Source of the DNA: Leucaena leucocephala
Lineage: Eukaryota > Streptophyta > Magnoliopsida > Fabales > Fabaceae
Length of the DNA stretch: 64,000 nt
Direction of reading: 5' to 3'
NCBI GenBank assembly: GCA_037074615.1
Contig: CM073534.1
Location: forward strand, 7,746,861 to 7,810,860
Below, one piece after another: positions 1-12,440 of the stretch. Every line of letters begins with the position of its first letter. Positions within the stretch are counted from its first letter, which is position 1. Both the position numbers and the translations under genes were made by a program. The notes beneath the pieces were generated by a model. It was not told the origin of the DNA. It worked only from the letters and a program-made list of their open reading frames with translations, and did not search any database.

Positions 1-147
1 ACAGATATCATGGCATGAAGGAATAATTTAAAATTATTAGTGTATAGTATCAATTTCTAAAGCATTAATTATGTGGACCACAAAGTATTGAGTTTTACAT
101 CATATGTTTATTACAGAGATGATCAGTTGCAGAGACTCATAACACGT

Positions 148-888
148 AGATATTCTTTAACGCATGTTTTGCTCTGACTAGAAATCTAGTTGTTCTTGAA
201 CGAGAAGAGGGAACATGCAGTCTTCATAGAATGAATCATGAGTTTTGCTCTTGAAACTCCATTTCCCCAACTTACCATGTTCCAAACAGAACATGACAAA
301 ACAGAGCACAACATTTCAATTTGTTGAATTAGGGACTTTAATGGGACATTATATTAAATGAGTGAAGTGGGGTTACCCCAACAATGCATGGCACACCAGC
401 TTCTTCTATGGTCTCTCGCAAAGCTGCCTCCTTTTTGGATTCGTCTAGCTCCCAGCCTCGCTATTTTTCATCAACCAAAGCGTATTTTTAATGATTCACA
501 TAGAAACTACTGTTTTGTGCTTTATTGACTTATAATATTACTTCCTGTACCTTTGGAAATAGAATTCCATTGCCTTCCTGTGAACTGAATTCCAACTCTT
601 CTGAATCCTTTAAACAAGCTTCTTCCCCGAATTTATATATGTATAGTATACATCTGCATCATTATATCGTAAATAATAAGTTAGAGACTCCATAACAATT
701 ATCCTTCTTCCTTCAGTTTCTCTTGTTTCTCTTGTCTGTGTAAAGCTTGAAACTGAAATGGGAATGAGAGAGAGAGGGACGAACCCAAGGACTTGACGAC
801 AGTCGTTCCTGTAACGCTGCAATTGCCGACCAGTGCGAGAGACCAATACGACGGTATTTTCTTGGGAAATCAAATCCAAAGCCACCAT
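148..888 (-). pseudogene. Nudix hydrolase gene (plant NUDT4/17/18/21-like), degraded at its 3' end
   Basis: Four exon-like blocks on the minus strand match the order of plant mitochondrial-type Nudix hydrolases, which cleave nucleoside-diphosphate-linked substrates such as diphosphoinositol polyphosphates. Block 1 starts at ATG 888 and contains SRTGRQLQRYRNDCRQVLGF. Block 2 (about 650-551) ends in EELEFSSQEGNGILFPK before a GT donor. Block 3 (460-377) is the Nudix box, RGWELDESKKEAALRE followed by TIEEAGV, flanked by AG and GT; the first glycine of the box is replaced by Arg. Block 4 (about 270-148) contains LGKWSFKSKTHDSFYEDCMF and PLLVQEQLDF. In block 4 a family Trp is TAG (180-178) and a family Gln is TAA (159-157), and similarity then fades. 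The catalytic REUxEE core is intact, so a shortened product cannot be excluded, but I infer a pseudogene. The exon 1 donor is uncertain. Confidence 0.8.
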
Positions 889-1440
889 TTTTGAGGGATC
901 TGTGAAGAGGACTTGAAAAGAAACGAGAAACGGAAAAGGGAATGAAATTACAGAACCAGAGAAACCAGAAAAGCACATTGTGCAATGAACTTACAGAGAT
1001 AAGCAGCGAAGAATAGGGGCATATTCCACTATCAAATATCGATCTGAGGCTGTAGGGGCTGCTCTGAGGGACGAGATTTTGTCACACTCCAGAATCCGCA
1101 ACACCTTCTCCCCCCACCGAAGAAAAAATACCGACCAATAATCAATCCCAAAAGCCAAAATCACAAAGAAAAGCACATGGCTGAAACCCTAGGAAGGAAA
1201 CAATGCAGTTACAAATACTAGAGCTTACAAACGAGGGATAACGAACGGAGTCACAGTGAGAGAAGGAGAAACCGAGAGAAGGATGCAGATAGTGTCCTTG
1301 GCCTCAGGCGAAAACTGGAAGAGAAACTTTGGAGTTTGGAGCAAAGACACTCAAAGAACAAATAGAGAGAACAGAGAGCATTGAACTCGTGGGAAAGGTT
1401 AACCATTATGAGTGTGCAGTGGGAACCTCTTGGGTGCACG
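889..1440 (-). promoter_or_regulatory. Upstream/leader region of the Nudix gene remnant
   Basis: This stretch lies 5' of the Nudix ATG on the minus strand and has higher GC than the AT-rich DNA beyond 1500. It contains only short ORFs with no recognisable protein similarity. It plausibly holds the former promoter and 5' untranslated region. No TATA box could be assigned with confidence. Confidence 0.35.
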
Positions 1441-1952
1441 GTTGCTAGGAATCAAGAAGAGGATAGTATCCCTAACGTTCCATTTCTGATTGACTGCTGT
1501 TTAGCTTTTTGACGTTTTAATTAAAACAAAAAATTCCATTTTTAGTATTTTTTTTAATTAATTCCAACGGTCCAGAGAACGCGGGTCATACACTCGTAAT
1601 ATAGCCGTTTGAAGAGAAGATCGATTAGACAATTAGAAAAAAAAGTAGAATTTAAGATATCAATCACAAAAATATACGTTTGAAAAAATAAAACTAATTT
1701 GAAAATTTTATCCCATGAAATGCGGGGATACAAAATATTTCTTTTATTTTTTTATTATTTTGTTGAACTCTTTTTCTCCTTTTGGATGGACTTTCTTTTA
1801 CATATTATATAGTAGAATTTATTTGTTCATATTACTTATTAGCTATGATCTTATTATCAGATATTGAATTCAGGGTTTATTATAGTATAATTTAAATATT
1901 AAATTTTTTATACATTATTTCATTAAGTCATTTGGTTTAACACATGGATATG
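1441..1952. other. AT-rich intergenic spacer
   Basis: No coding potential or structured repeat is visible here. The segment ends at the TTTTG target site of the neighbouring solo LTR. Confidence 0.6.
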
Positions 1953-3035
1953 TTTTGTGTAAAATTCTCCTTTTCATAACAATAATTAATTACCTTAAAT
2001 CATTTTTACCAAAATGAGTTACACACTAACTAAGATAGAAATAAATTTTATTAACCATTTGAAATTTATCATGGCTAAAGAAAGAAAACTTTACTTCTAA
2101 AGAATTAACTATGATAGAAAAAGATAAAGTTACCCTCAAGCACTATCATGGTTAAAAGAATTCAACTATTTTGAAAAGGTTATCCATGATAGAAAAGAGT
2201 AAAACTTATATAAAGATACTATCATGGATATAAAAATTTTACACAATAATTGCATATAAAACCATGTTAGAAAGGATTCGACCCCACTAACATGGTTATA
2301 GAGTTCAAACCCTCTATTAACCCTATCATCACAGTTATCCTCACAATCATCTCGAATTTGCCTTTAGGCATCAAACTCACAAATAACATTACATAAACCC
2401 ACTTCACAACCAAGATCTGGTAAAATCCTCATTCATGAATCAATTCTCAATATCCCACATTTTAAATAGTGGATCCACAATTAACAAATCACAAGCAGTA
2501 GTCAATGGCCTTAAACCCCCTACTAGCACGCATTCCCAGCATAAAATCCAAATAAAATATCACATCATATAAGGATATATAAAATGAGCCCTATTGTGGC
2601 AATATATAAATATTTCACACATAAATCAAGAGGAAGAGGCTATACAATTAATATAGCACAACTCAAGCCTCTGAAGCCTTCCCTGATGTCGTAGCGCAAA
2701 ACTATCACCTGAAAAATATTAATAACCACAGGGTGAGACAAATGTCTCAGTAACCAACAATCTTACTCATCATGCATACTAACATGTGCTCGTGAGGTGT
2801 CAGGTGGGACAGTTAATAAAATACACGATATAGAAAATAATACATCATAATATGATTAAATCAAAATATCAACCCAGTTCCTCCCATCAAACCAACCGAA
2901 CCGCCTTATACCTGCCGACCGAACCTATGGGCTAGTGATAACTACCATATGAATGGCCACTCAAAAAGCTAACCGGTCGAGTGTTATGGATTGGCCAAAA
3001 TCCACAGAGCACAAGACTGGACCATGGGTTCATTC

Positions 3036-3110
3036 CCCCTCGGTAAACTGGTGGGGGTGTCGCAGCCCCTCGATAAACTGGTGGGGTAAGTCCCTCGGTA
3101 AACTGGTGGG
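3036..3110. repeat. Three short imperfect direct repeats inside the solo LTR
   Basis: The motif CCCTCGGTAAACTGGTGGG occurs at 3037-3055 and 3092-3110, with a one-base variant (CGATAAACTG) at about 3066-3086. Spacing is 25-30 bp. The motif is GC-rich compared with its surroundings and gives overlapping ORFs on both strands that are not genes. Confidence 0.85.
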
Positions 3111-5006
3111 ACAAAAGCCAACCATCGAGCTCCAATGGAGGCTATACCACGTGGTAGAAATACAACTCCATCATCACCAATTCCCAATGCATAATTATCA
3201 AGATATTCATAATAATCAAGATCTCAATAGTCCAATAATCAATAACATCAATAAATGACATAATGGAGTTTTACTCAAAATAATAACTTTCTTCAAATTC
3301 CAATCTCGATATATAATAAGTTTTTAATCTCTATTTAAACTTTCCAAATCCCACAAGACAAATTTTCAATAAAATTAGCAATCAACTTTTCTCAATATAA
3401 TCCTATCATCATCGGTAGATTTATATATATCAAATCACTCACAAACATCATATTAGCAACACAATGAGTGGAAAGTGGTTACCTCTCGCCAAAGATAATA
3501 AAAGTACCATAAATGAGGAGCCCCGTGTTTAGTTCACAGTTCACTAATCAATCTACATCATTTGTTAAATGTGTGTCAATAAGTTATTAATTGAACATAA
3601 CATATACTTTTAAATAAATATTTACTTGTATCCTTTAATTCTATTTTATTTATAAATTTTTAGCTCAATACAATAACTTAATTTTATTTACCCCAATTAC
3701 AACTCTATCATCCAATAACTTTATAACTTCAAATTTTTCACCAAACCATCATAAAATCCCATAATTTGCCCACTTTAATCTAAAGAAAAATAACTATAAT
3801 TCAAGCGATTTCTCAAATTTTCATTCTAATGATAATCTTATATTGTCTTAACTTTATTCTACTCATATAAATTCTCATTTAACATCAAACTCCTCAAACA
3901 ATCCAAAATTCCCAAATTTATAACCTTAAAGTTTTACCTAAATTTTTCAATGTTCACATTTCATAATCAACCTCAAAAGCACAATTCATAATTTTCAATC
4001 AAACTCTAACTTTAATTTACTTAAATCAACTACTAAATCCTCCAATTATACAAAATTCTCAAATCCCTTAACTTATAATTACCATTCAATATACTAAACA
4101 TTGAGTTTCATCACCAATCAAATTGCTAAACAAATAATCAATTTAATTACATAAATTTAAAGTTCCTACTTTTTACTTTTAATTTCCAAATCTCACTCAT
4201 AATATCTAAATATTCATTTCAATATTAAATCACATCATTCCTAAATTTCAATAACTTATTTGCACCATCAATTAACCTATAATTATTCAATTTAATCAAA
4301 ATTCCCAATTTATCTAATCTAGAGTTTCAACAAAACTACCCATTTTTAATTTACAAGCTCTAACCACAATCTAAACCGATTACATATCAATTTTACCTCC
4401 AATAAACATAACCCAATCATTAAACTCAAATTAAATCAATAAAATTTTCATATTAAATCATCTCTACTCTCTAACATTTAAACATTAACTCTAAACCTCT
4501 TAAATATTGCAAATAGACAAACTCTAAACCGATTAAATACAAGTATTCACTTACCTCTACAATTCTATGGTTCTCATTTGTTAAAAATCTACACTTGTTC
4601 AAAACCCTAATCTTCAAAATTCTTTGTTTTTAATAAAAATTATATTTCTAAAGAGCTCTCTTAGTATAGAAAAATAATTAGGAAATAATTATGATAGTTA
4701 AAAGATTTAATGAGAACTAACCGGAGCTACAATAAATCCGTTCAGGTAGATATTGGAGCAGCTGGACGTCGCGCAGGAAGAAGAAGAAGCCGCGGGTTAT
4801 GTTTGGGAATGTGTTTGAATTTTATCAAAAATATGTGTGGGCCCCACTGTAATTTTTTAATATTATATTATATTATATATATTTTTAAAGAAATTGTGCT
4901 GCTTCTTGTTTTTCTTCTTTTTCCTTTTCATTTATTTTTTTTTATTTAACTTTTTCCTTTCTACCATGTCTGTCTTCTTTCTTCTTCTTCTTTTTTTTTT
5001 GTTGCT

Positions 5007-5009
5007 ATA

Positions 5010-5047
<38 letters not shown>
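5007..5047. repeat. (TA)n microsatellite
   Basis: The tract is almost pure TA dinucleotide with a single C interruption, lying next to a CTT-rich tract within the solo LTR. Confidence 0.9.
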
Positions 5048-5254
5048 TCCTAGAGGTTAGATATGCTTTTTCTTCTTCTTGTCTTCTTCTTATTTTTTCT
5101 TCTTCTTCTTACTTTTAATATAAATAATATTTTGTTTTATACTTTAAATAAACTATTTTAACTTACATAATTAAATTAAAATTTCATCTACTAAAAATTA
5201 ATTTCTCCTAATACTACTTAAATTCTAAAATAAAAATAGGGATGTTATATTTTG

Positions 5255-6429
5255 CAAAGCTATATAACCTTTTAATAAGACTGCTTCATTCTTCTAAAAG
5301 TATACTTGTTTATTACAAAATTAACTTCTTAAAAAATTTATATATATATTACTTATTTGATATTTTATTTTTTTAGAAATAAATATTTTTTATTATTAAT
5401 TACATAAATATATTTATTTTAAGGGTAGGAGATTTAATTACAAAATTTATTTTAAGAAATTAATACTCTTTCTGATATTTAATATAAAAATTATATAATT
5501 AAATTATGAATATTAAAGAAATTATTCAAATTAATTATTTATAATAAATATATATTAATTTCTCTAAAATAATATTTATAATCATGTTCATTCTTACTAG
5601 ATTATTCATTGATAGAAACCCATTGATACTTAATAAGAAAAATATAAATTTATATAATAAATTAATTAAAGTATTATATTTAGAACTAAAGTTAACCCCT
5701 TATCTAATTTTTATATTTATGATATGAACATTGTATAAAAAATACTTGTGAAATATAACTTTTTAATATTTCATTCCCAAAGTTACTGTAGGAAGTTAAA
5801 AAATTATGAATTTTCAAGATTTATATTTTTTTTTAACCAAGTAAAAGTAAATCCCCATCTTTTTAGATGTTTTGCTACTCATAATGAATTCTCAATGCAT
5901 CTACCTAATATAAATGATATTTTTTTCTCATCTTAAATATAGAAAAATAGTTTATTTTAATTTTAAATAAATATTTAAATTTGAAAGGCTATTTTTCTTG
6001 AGGTCCACTATTTATAGCTGAGGTGTGGCTAAGGTATCCCATACTTTAGAAGGTTTCAAGAGAAAATTTAATAGCACTTATTTTCAAATTAAATGTTGTC
6101 TATTCTCAATCGTTATCAATTTAAAAGTCATCAAAAAATTTATTTTCAACATTTCTTTTATTCTGTGACCATTAAGTTTTTAAATTTCTTTCTTAATGAT
6201 AAGACATATGGAGTCTATTAATTATGGCCATATTTGAATAGAAAATAATGGATGGAAAATAATATCATGAAATAGTGGGAAGAAAAATTTCTCAAAATAA
6301 TAAAAAATTGTTATTTTTTAGAGTAGTTTTCCTACTAATATAGTAATATTATGTGCTGTTTATTTTTTCTTCGTCCAAATGTAGGATACAGGTGCACACA
6401 AGATAAAGGGTTATACTTACCACTCATCT
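5255..6429. other. AT-rich intergenic DNA, no gene seen
   Basis: Only short random ORFs occur here, including a 62-codon one at 5748-5936 with no recognisable similarity. No terminal repeats or RNA genes were found. Confidence 0.6.
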
Positions 6430-6940
6430 CAATTTCTATTTATACTGTTTTTTAAGAAAATTATAGTAGAGGGCCAAACATAGAATTTTATTACCAAAAA
6501 TTTCATGAAATAATCAAAGTACTAATTCTCTAGTCGTAGGAGATGTAATGGCGGGTAATTTTAATCCTGGAATTATTAATTTACCCTTAATATACAAAAA
6601 ATACTAAAATATATATTTGATAGTCTAAATTTCAATTTATTATATCTATCAAAATTTAAACATGATTTATTAGCATTTAATTGTATAATCATTATTTAAA
6701 TTTGATGAGTTGGTATTTTTCATTAAATAAGACTAACGGTATTAAATTTATTGTATTGAAAGTACACTCTAAAAATTTAAACGATTCAAATGGTATGTAT
6801 TATCTTCTTGGACCAATAAGACTAAAAGAAATCAACATAAAACCTGTCTAGACCTAGGGCACTTCATCTTGGGAGGCAAAAAACTGCCTCTTTAACTTCA
6901 CTTAAAGAAATAATAGCTATAAGATAATTTTCAATATCTT
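6430..6940 (+). repeat. Diverged direct repeat, copy A (partner at 9790-10295)
   Basis: This segment and the one at 9790-10295 share a collinear series of blocks: an AATTTTATTACCAAA block, a TTTTAATC.TGGAATTAT block, TAATTTACCCTT, and a closing block containing TCTAGAC.TAGGGCACTTC and GGAATAAT.GCTATAAG-like sequence. The copies are clearly diverged by eye. They bracket the SUVH-like fragment, about 3.3 kb apart. They could be old LTRs or a segmental duplication; no TG/CA ends or target duplication were identified. Confidence 0.65.
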
Positions 6941-7619
6941 TATTAGAATATGCATTTGTAAGGGTGAAAGAGATTAAGAAATATCATCAATACCAGATGA
7001 ATCATGTTGATAGATGGAACTAAAATGACTTTGTGCGTTTGTATTATAATGTGACCCATTTTTATATGTAAATTCATATCATTTTAGGGGTTTTATAGGT
7101 TTATTGAGCTTATTTTCTATAGATATTTTGAGTTATTTGTTATTTAGAGTTTTGGTTGTGATTTTGTGCTAAAAGGGATATTTTTGTCATTATCTTATAT
7201 TTTCTTCTATGGAATTTGATGCTTCATTTTTTTGTATTAAAAGGGGTCTTAATTTTTTTTTTTTTAATTCTAGAGGAATAGGGCATTCATGTCCTATCTC
7301 AAACCCTATCCCAGTCCCTATCGAGACTGGAACAGGGATAAGAAATATGTCATGTGTCTATCTTCGAGATAGGACATAGGATAGGAGTGTCCTGATCCCG
7401 ACTTATCCTATAAACAGTCCTAACTTGCTATATATCATGGATTATTCGTATTAACTTGATTGGTTAGAGTTGTTATGTTATTTGACATCACTAGAGGACA
7501 TTATATCAATTGTTTTCAATTGTAAAATTAAGTGGTTCATAACAATGTAAATGAAATGGCCAATTCTACTTCGATTATAGTGGAATTGACTATAGATTAA
7601 GCATTGGACATTTTTTTGT
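6941..7619. other. Intergenic DNA without recognised gene
   Basis: Mostly AT-rich sequence. A more GC-rich patch at 7270-7420 contains several imperfect repeats of a CCTATCCCAGTCCCTATC-like motif on both strands, resembling the subterminal region of an old DNA transposon. No family could be assigned. Confidence 0.4.
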
Positions 7620-7735
7620 ACAAAAATTTTTAGAAGAGGGTTGGGCTTACCCACGATCCAATAATAAAACGAAGTATCTATTTCTCCTAAGCAATATCAA
7701 TATCAATAAGACGAGCTATCTATTACCCACCTAGC
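7620..7735 (+). repeat. Dispersed repeat family R2, short copy
   Basis: The segment shares the order TTTTTAGAA, GGG.TTGGGC, GAAGT.T, TCTC.TAAGCAATA.CAATATCA and CTATTACCC with longer copies at 29210-29465 and 44975-45230. The family is unknown to me. It abuts the broken end of the SUVH-like fragment. Confidence 0.6.
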
Positions 7736-7737
7736 CA

Positions 7738-8325
7738 ATCATCACTACTTTTCTTCTCATCCATTGATGTCAAAACACACAAGGAATCATAGACCATCCT
7801 GGTCCTTCTGACAGTGGCACGACTATGCCTTTCGTCCTCAACCCTTACCAGCTCCTTCACGTGCTAAGAGGTTCACTTCCTAGTAGCAACCACCACCGAA
7901 GAAACCTGCGTGTTCTCCTTTGGTACAGGAATAATAGTCCCGGAATCTGGGTTTGGAACGCTGTGCCACCTCTGAATTGTTGTGCATTGTCGGGAAATGC
8001 TGCCCAAAACATTTGAGAAATTCGATTGCACTCTGAACACACATGGCCTTCAATGGGCACGCCTTGTGGGATTCCAACACAAGCAGGCTTGGAACCAGAC
8101 GATGCATTCTCAGAGTTAGGAGGAGTGTAAATGATGGTTTCATAGGGTTTCTCTTGCTGTTGGGGTTCGAAAAAATAGTCCAAGGTTCAGGCTAATGCAC
8201 CAATATTGGAATGCAGGTTTTGGGAGACGAAGTTGGTCTGACAATGATGGGATCTGTGGGGTTACTTATAGTAGTGTGCGGGTTTCGAAGCAATTGAGAT
8301 CCTGAAATGGTATAAGAGAATCCAT
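7738..8325 (-). pseudogene. 5' fragment of a SUVH2/SUVH9-like SET-domain histone methyltransferase-family gene
   Basis: On the minus strand, ATG at 8325-8323 opens MDSLIPFQDLNCFE, like the start of plant SUVH9 proteins, and stops after 19 codons. Frameshifted downstream blocks follow the SUVH2/9 N-terminal order: a variable region, SECNRISQMFWAAF followed by QQF, PVPKENTQVSSVVVATRK, then KELVRVEDERHSRATVRRTR and MVYDSLCVLTSMDEKK, the conserved segment preceding the SRA domain. At least two frameshifts and several stops are present. The SRA, pre-SET and SET regions are missing: the fragment ends at 7738 against repeat R2. SUVH2 and SUVH9 act in RNA-directed DNA methylation by binding methylated DNA and helping recruit Pol V; this copy cannot encode that. 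Their coding regions are usually intronless, so retroposition and genomic truncation cannot be told apart. Confidence 0.72.
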
Positions 8326-9789
8326 TGATAAACGGTGAAGAATATAGAGAGGAAGAAGGGAAAAACTATGTTGGGCGCATTGAAACTATTGAAGCGAATT
8401 TGAGATGAAGAAAGGGAGAAGACGACGAAGGGAAAAAGGGTTTACAGTGAGAATGGGCAAATTTGTAATATTAAAAAGTTAACAGGAATAATATAATCAA
8501 CGTTTCCTTATCCTTCCAAAAATCACCAAATTTGTGGGGTGAGAGCGGAGGAGATAAGTAGAAAATGACCAAAAATATTTAAGGGTTTAAATATATCTTA
8601 AAAAATACTTCAATATGTATTACAGAATATTTTAAGATAATAAATGTATTTAAAAAATATTTCATAATACATAATACTTTATATTTTCTTTAGAGAAAAA
8701 TTAATATTTCCAAGTATATTTAATCATTTTTCTTTTTTTAAGATAATAATGGAATAAAATAGTTCAAACCACTATAATGTAATTGTTAAGATTTGATTAA
8801 ATAATATAATAATATGTTATGATACTAATAAGTTATTAATTGAGATAATAAACGATATTATATTTATAAAAATAATAACATAAGTTCAAATTTTGTAGTT
8901 ATTATTTTAAATTTGCTTAGTCAATATTTTTTATTAGTAACATTATCAATTTAAATGATCAAGAGTATGCTTTTTAAACTTAAGAAACTAAAATGAAACT
9001 TAATGCAAGTATAAATGATACTAATATGACGTGGACCTAATAGGAAATTGTCCTAGAAGACCTAGAAATTAGGAAATTGGTGAACAATTACATAAGCGAA
9101 TAAAAAAACAAAAATAAAGTAGAAATGATGGATCTTAGGACGAGAAACCCTTGAACACATGTTCCATAAAATACTGAGTATATAAACTTATAGCACCCAA
9201 AGGAAACAATGGTTCAGAAACTCTAAGTATAACAATACAAGAATAGATCAATCTCTTGTGACATGTAGTATTCTAACAAGAATACATAGCCAACAAGTAA
9301 ATACTTGTCAAACGAAAATGCTTATTCATAACTCCCCGGATTGATCTCCTTAATCGGATACAACTATGTCGTTAAATAGATAAACTTGGTAATCCTAAAT
9401 ACTCTAAAGAATTAAATAAAATATATTCTAGAATATTCTAAAGATAATATGATATCTTAAATCAACGATATAATAATAAGATATTAAATAATATCTTTAA
9501 GATCCCTATTTGACAACTGATATATCCAGAATAATATCTTAAGAAGATAAACTACTAATAAATTTAAAAGATCATTAGGATAATTCAAAAAAATAAAATA
9601 AAAACTGACTCTTTTAAATAATAAAATTACATAGAAAATAAAAATACAATAACTCAATTGAGAGCCCTGTTGAATATGATATTTTATACGTTTTCCTCAA
9701 TGTGTGCCTCTTACAAATTGACTTCTATAAATAAAAATCGCTTTCATTCTAAGTAGAATTAAAAAAATCCTTTCGTACACTATTTTTTT
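8326..9789. other. Intergenic DNA with diverged dispersed repeats
   Basis: The first ~130 bp may be the former SUVH-like leader. The block near 8739-8800 (AAGATAATAATGGAATAAAA...CAAACCACTATAATG) resembles the sequences flanking the Mutator-like element at 13874-27862. The block at about 9718-9770 (GACTTCTATAAATAAAAAT, CTTTCATTCTAAG) recurs near 29040-29100. No gene is visible. Confidence 0.5.
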
Positions 9790-10295
9790 AAAAAAATTAC
9801 TGTAAAGTTTCAAACGAAGAATTTTATTACCAAAGTTCATGTAATAATCAAATTACTAAATCTCAATTCCTAGGGGATTTAATAGTAAATGGTTTTAATC
9901 GTGGAATTATGAATTTACCCTTATTAATTAAAAAATTCTATAGTATATATTTTTTATCATCTAAATTTACATTAATTTTAATTTAATATAATCTTTTAAA
10001 GTCTAAACATATTTTATTAGTATTTTATCGTAAAATTATTATTTAAATTTAAAAATCTGTATTTTTTATTAAATAAGTATAATAACATTAAAATTAAAGA
10101 ATTAAAAATATATTTTATAAATTTAAAGGATTAAAAATAAAATCTATTATCTACTATCTTCTTAGACAAAGCTTCAATGAGACCGAAGGAAATTAACATA
10201 AAATCTATCTAGACTTAGGGCACTTCTTGGGAAGCAAAAAACTGATTCTTTGATCTCAGTAAAGGAAATAATGGCTATAAGGTAACATGAAAATA
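9790..10295 (+). repeat. Diverged direct repeat, copy B (partner at 6430-6940)
   Basis: Second copy of the repeat described at 6430-6940, in the same orientation. The best-preserved part is the 3' block at about 10185-10290 (TCTATCTAGACTTAGGGCAC, then GGAAGCAAAAAACTG). No coding sequence is present. Confidence 0.65.
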
Positions 10296-10602
10296 ATTTA
10301 ATGTGCTATGCATCCCTTTCTCACTGAATGTTCCAATTTGTCCTCTAATGTGCGACTTTTTTATTACATATTTTTCATTTCAAACCACTTTAATATAAAA
10401 AGGTTAACAAAATGTTTGGTTAATAAATCATATGAAAATGTAATATGATACATGTATCAAATTCTGTGCATATACGTAATTCACTATGTCAGTCTTATCC
10501 ATTACAAAAATATGAGAAATAAATTACTCTATTTGATTATGTTTCATAAGATGTTTTTTTGGACATTTTTCATAATTTACAAAACATAATAATATATTAA
10601 TC
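10296..10602. other. AT-rich spacer
   Basis: No feature is seen between repeat copy B and the 5' LTR of the first copia element. Confidence 0.55.
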
Positions 10603-12234
10603 TATTATAAATATTGAAAAATAAATGTCCATAACCCTAACCCTTAAGATTCTTTTTCTCTTAATATCCTTAACTTCATAACTTGCTCAATGTCATTATA
10701 TTCTTATTGTAAATATCATTATGTTACTATTTATTTTATTATAACTATTGTATTAACTTTAAAAGTTAGAGGCCTATAAATATAGGTCATGTATAAGCAT
10801 AATTATGTTATTTTTCTGTGATATATTATATATATGCATGTAGTATATAATGTGATTTATATGATTGTCAGTTTATTTGTTATTTATATTTGATTGTGAG
10901 ATTTAATTTATTTTGTCTAAAATTGATCATGAGAATCTCACTAGTTATGATTTATAGAATGGATATTTATATTTATGGAAATAAATTAAATTCATATATA
11001 TAGGCCCATTCAAAAAGCATGTAAAACATACAAGTACTTAATAAATCTTATAGATGCATTTATAAGATTGTTATATGTGTGATTATTATGAGTTTGTAAT
11101 AAGAAGTTTGCAAGATTATTTAAATAAATTATTATCTTGAGTTCATAATTTCTAGAATATGTAATCCTAAAAATATTCGCTGATGCTAGTAAGATTACAT
11201 ATTAGCAAAATTATTTATTAACGCTTTCATGAGTAGTTAGATCAATGCTTATGAAACAAGATTTTTATTTCAGTGTTGAAATATTTAATTTGATATATTA
11301 CAATACACATCAAGTTAGTAAAATTCTCCCAATTAAATTAGCTTTTAGTCAGAAGTTAGATATTTTTTAAATGAACAATATTTATTTCTATCGATCCATC
11401 ACAATGTACATAGATATCTATTAATAGAAAATTGGGATAAATGTTGGGTAAGAACTTCCTTCTTCTTGTTTGTATCGTAATGGAACACAAGAATGTTTCT
11501 AAATGAAACAAATGGATTTAGGAGACTTATACTACATGATTAGTTGATTGTTATTTAACAAAGTTTTTCCAATATGAGGGAGAGAAATTCAGTAGCAGGA
11601 AAAGATGAACACAATAAATGCATTATTAATGTCAAATGCAAGATTCTCAAATATAGTAGTATGATCCAGAAATTCATAAAATATTGCATTCATAAAATAT
11701 TACAAAATATCTTCTAAATTCAATTATTGACCTAAATGAGGATTATGAAATCTCATATTCCAACTAAAAATACTCCAATTAATACAAATCAAAGTGATAC
11801 ATGTTTAAAACATAAAAGGTTAATTTGTTTCAAATATAATATTAGAAATATTATAGCATATAATTAAGATGGTCATATTAAAAAGGCAGGTACTCCAAAA
11901 GAGTGACAAGACATAACTACTTGCAAAAATCTCAAAAAGTTTCAGGTGCCTGAAAAGTAATAAAGAGAGCTCAATAAATTATGTCACAAAAAATGGAACT
12001 AGAAAAATAAAGTTGTCAGCAACATTTTTTATAATAATATCAAGTGATCAAATAAGGATCTTATGTGTAAATCTGTCATATGAAGTAGACAGGAAAAAAT
12101 ATTTGATCAAAAAGGAAAAGAAAAAGGGCAAATACACAATAAAAATAAAATTATATTCTTTTTAATATGTAAAAATTATGGACCTGCGGTCCATAAAGTT
12201 ATTATGAAATATATAAATATTTATGTGAAAATAA

Positions 12235-12440
12235 AGATTTTTACAAAAAATGATGAATATGATAAGAAATATTATTTTTCAGTGGATTCAATAGTTTTTG
12301 CATATATTACTAGTTTGGCAATATATAGAAATAAAATATGTATGTAATGGATATTATTAAAACTTATTTATATGGCTTACTAAATAGTAAAATTTATATG
12401 ATAATATTTTAATAATTTAAAACGCCTTAAGTTTGTAAAG
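12235..12440 (+). pseudogene. Copia reverse transcriptase fragment
   Basis: Conceptual translation gives FSVDSIVFAYITSLAIYRNK, then stop-interrupted blocks aligned to the same region of the second copia copy at 51120-51300. In intact elements this region precedes the YGSLD-type motif and the catalytic aspartates. The reading frame is broken. Confidence 0.65.

Larger units (their letters stand above)
1958..5249 (-). mobile_element. Solo LTR of a long-LTR retrotransposon (probable Ty3/gypsy, Tekay/Del-like)
   Basis: The 3292-bp segment starts TGTAAAATTCTCC and ends ATAGGGATGTTATA. Read on the minus strand it starts TATAACATCCC (expected TGTAACATCCC, one substitution) and ends in TTTTACA. It is flanked by a perfect 5-bp duplication TTTTG (1953-1957 and 5250-5254). 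There is no gag-pol sequence, primer site or second LTR, which is the signature of a solo LTR left by unequal recombination. The length and the CATCCC start fit gypsy LTRs of the Tekay/Del type; this lineage call is inference. Internal short repeats at 3036-3110 and a CT-rich/(TA)n tract near 4900-5050 belong to the LTR. Confidence 0.72.

Noticed and set aside
2932..3258. Overlapping ORFs of 67-101 codons on both strands
   Set aside because: They are produced by the GC-richer direct repeats inside the solo LTR. None looks like a protein family member.
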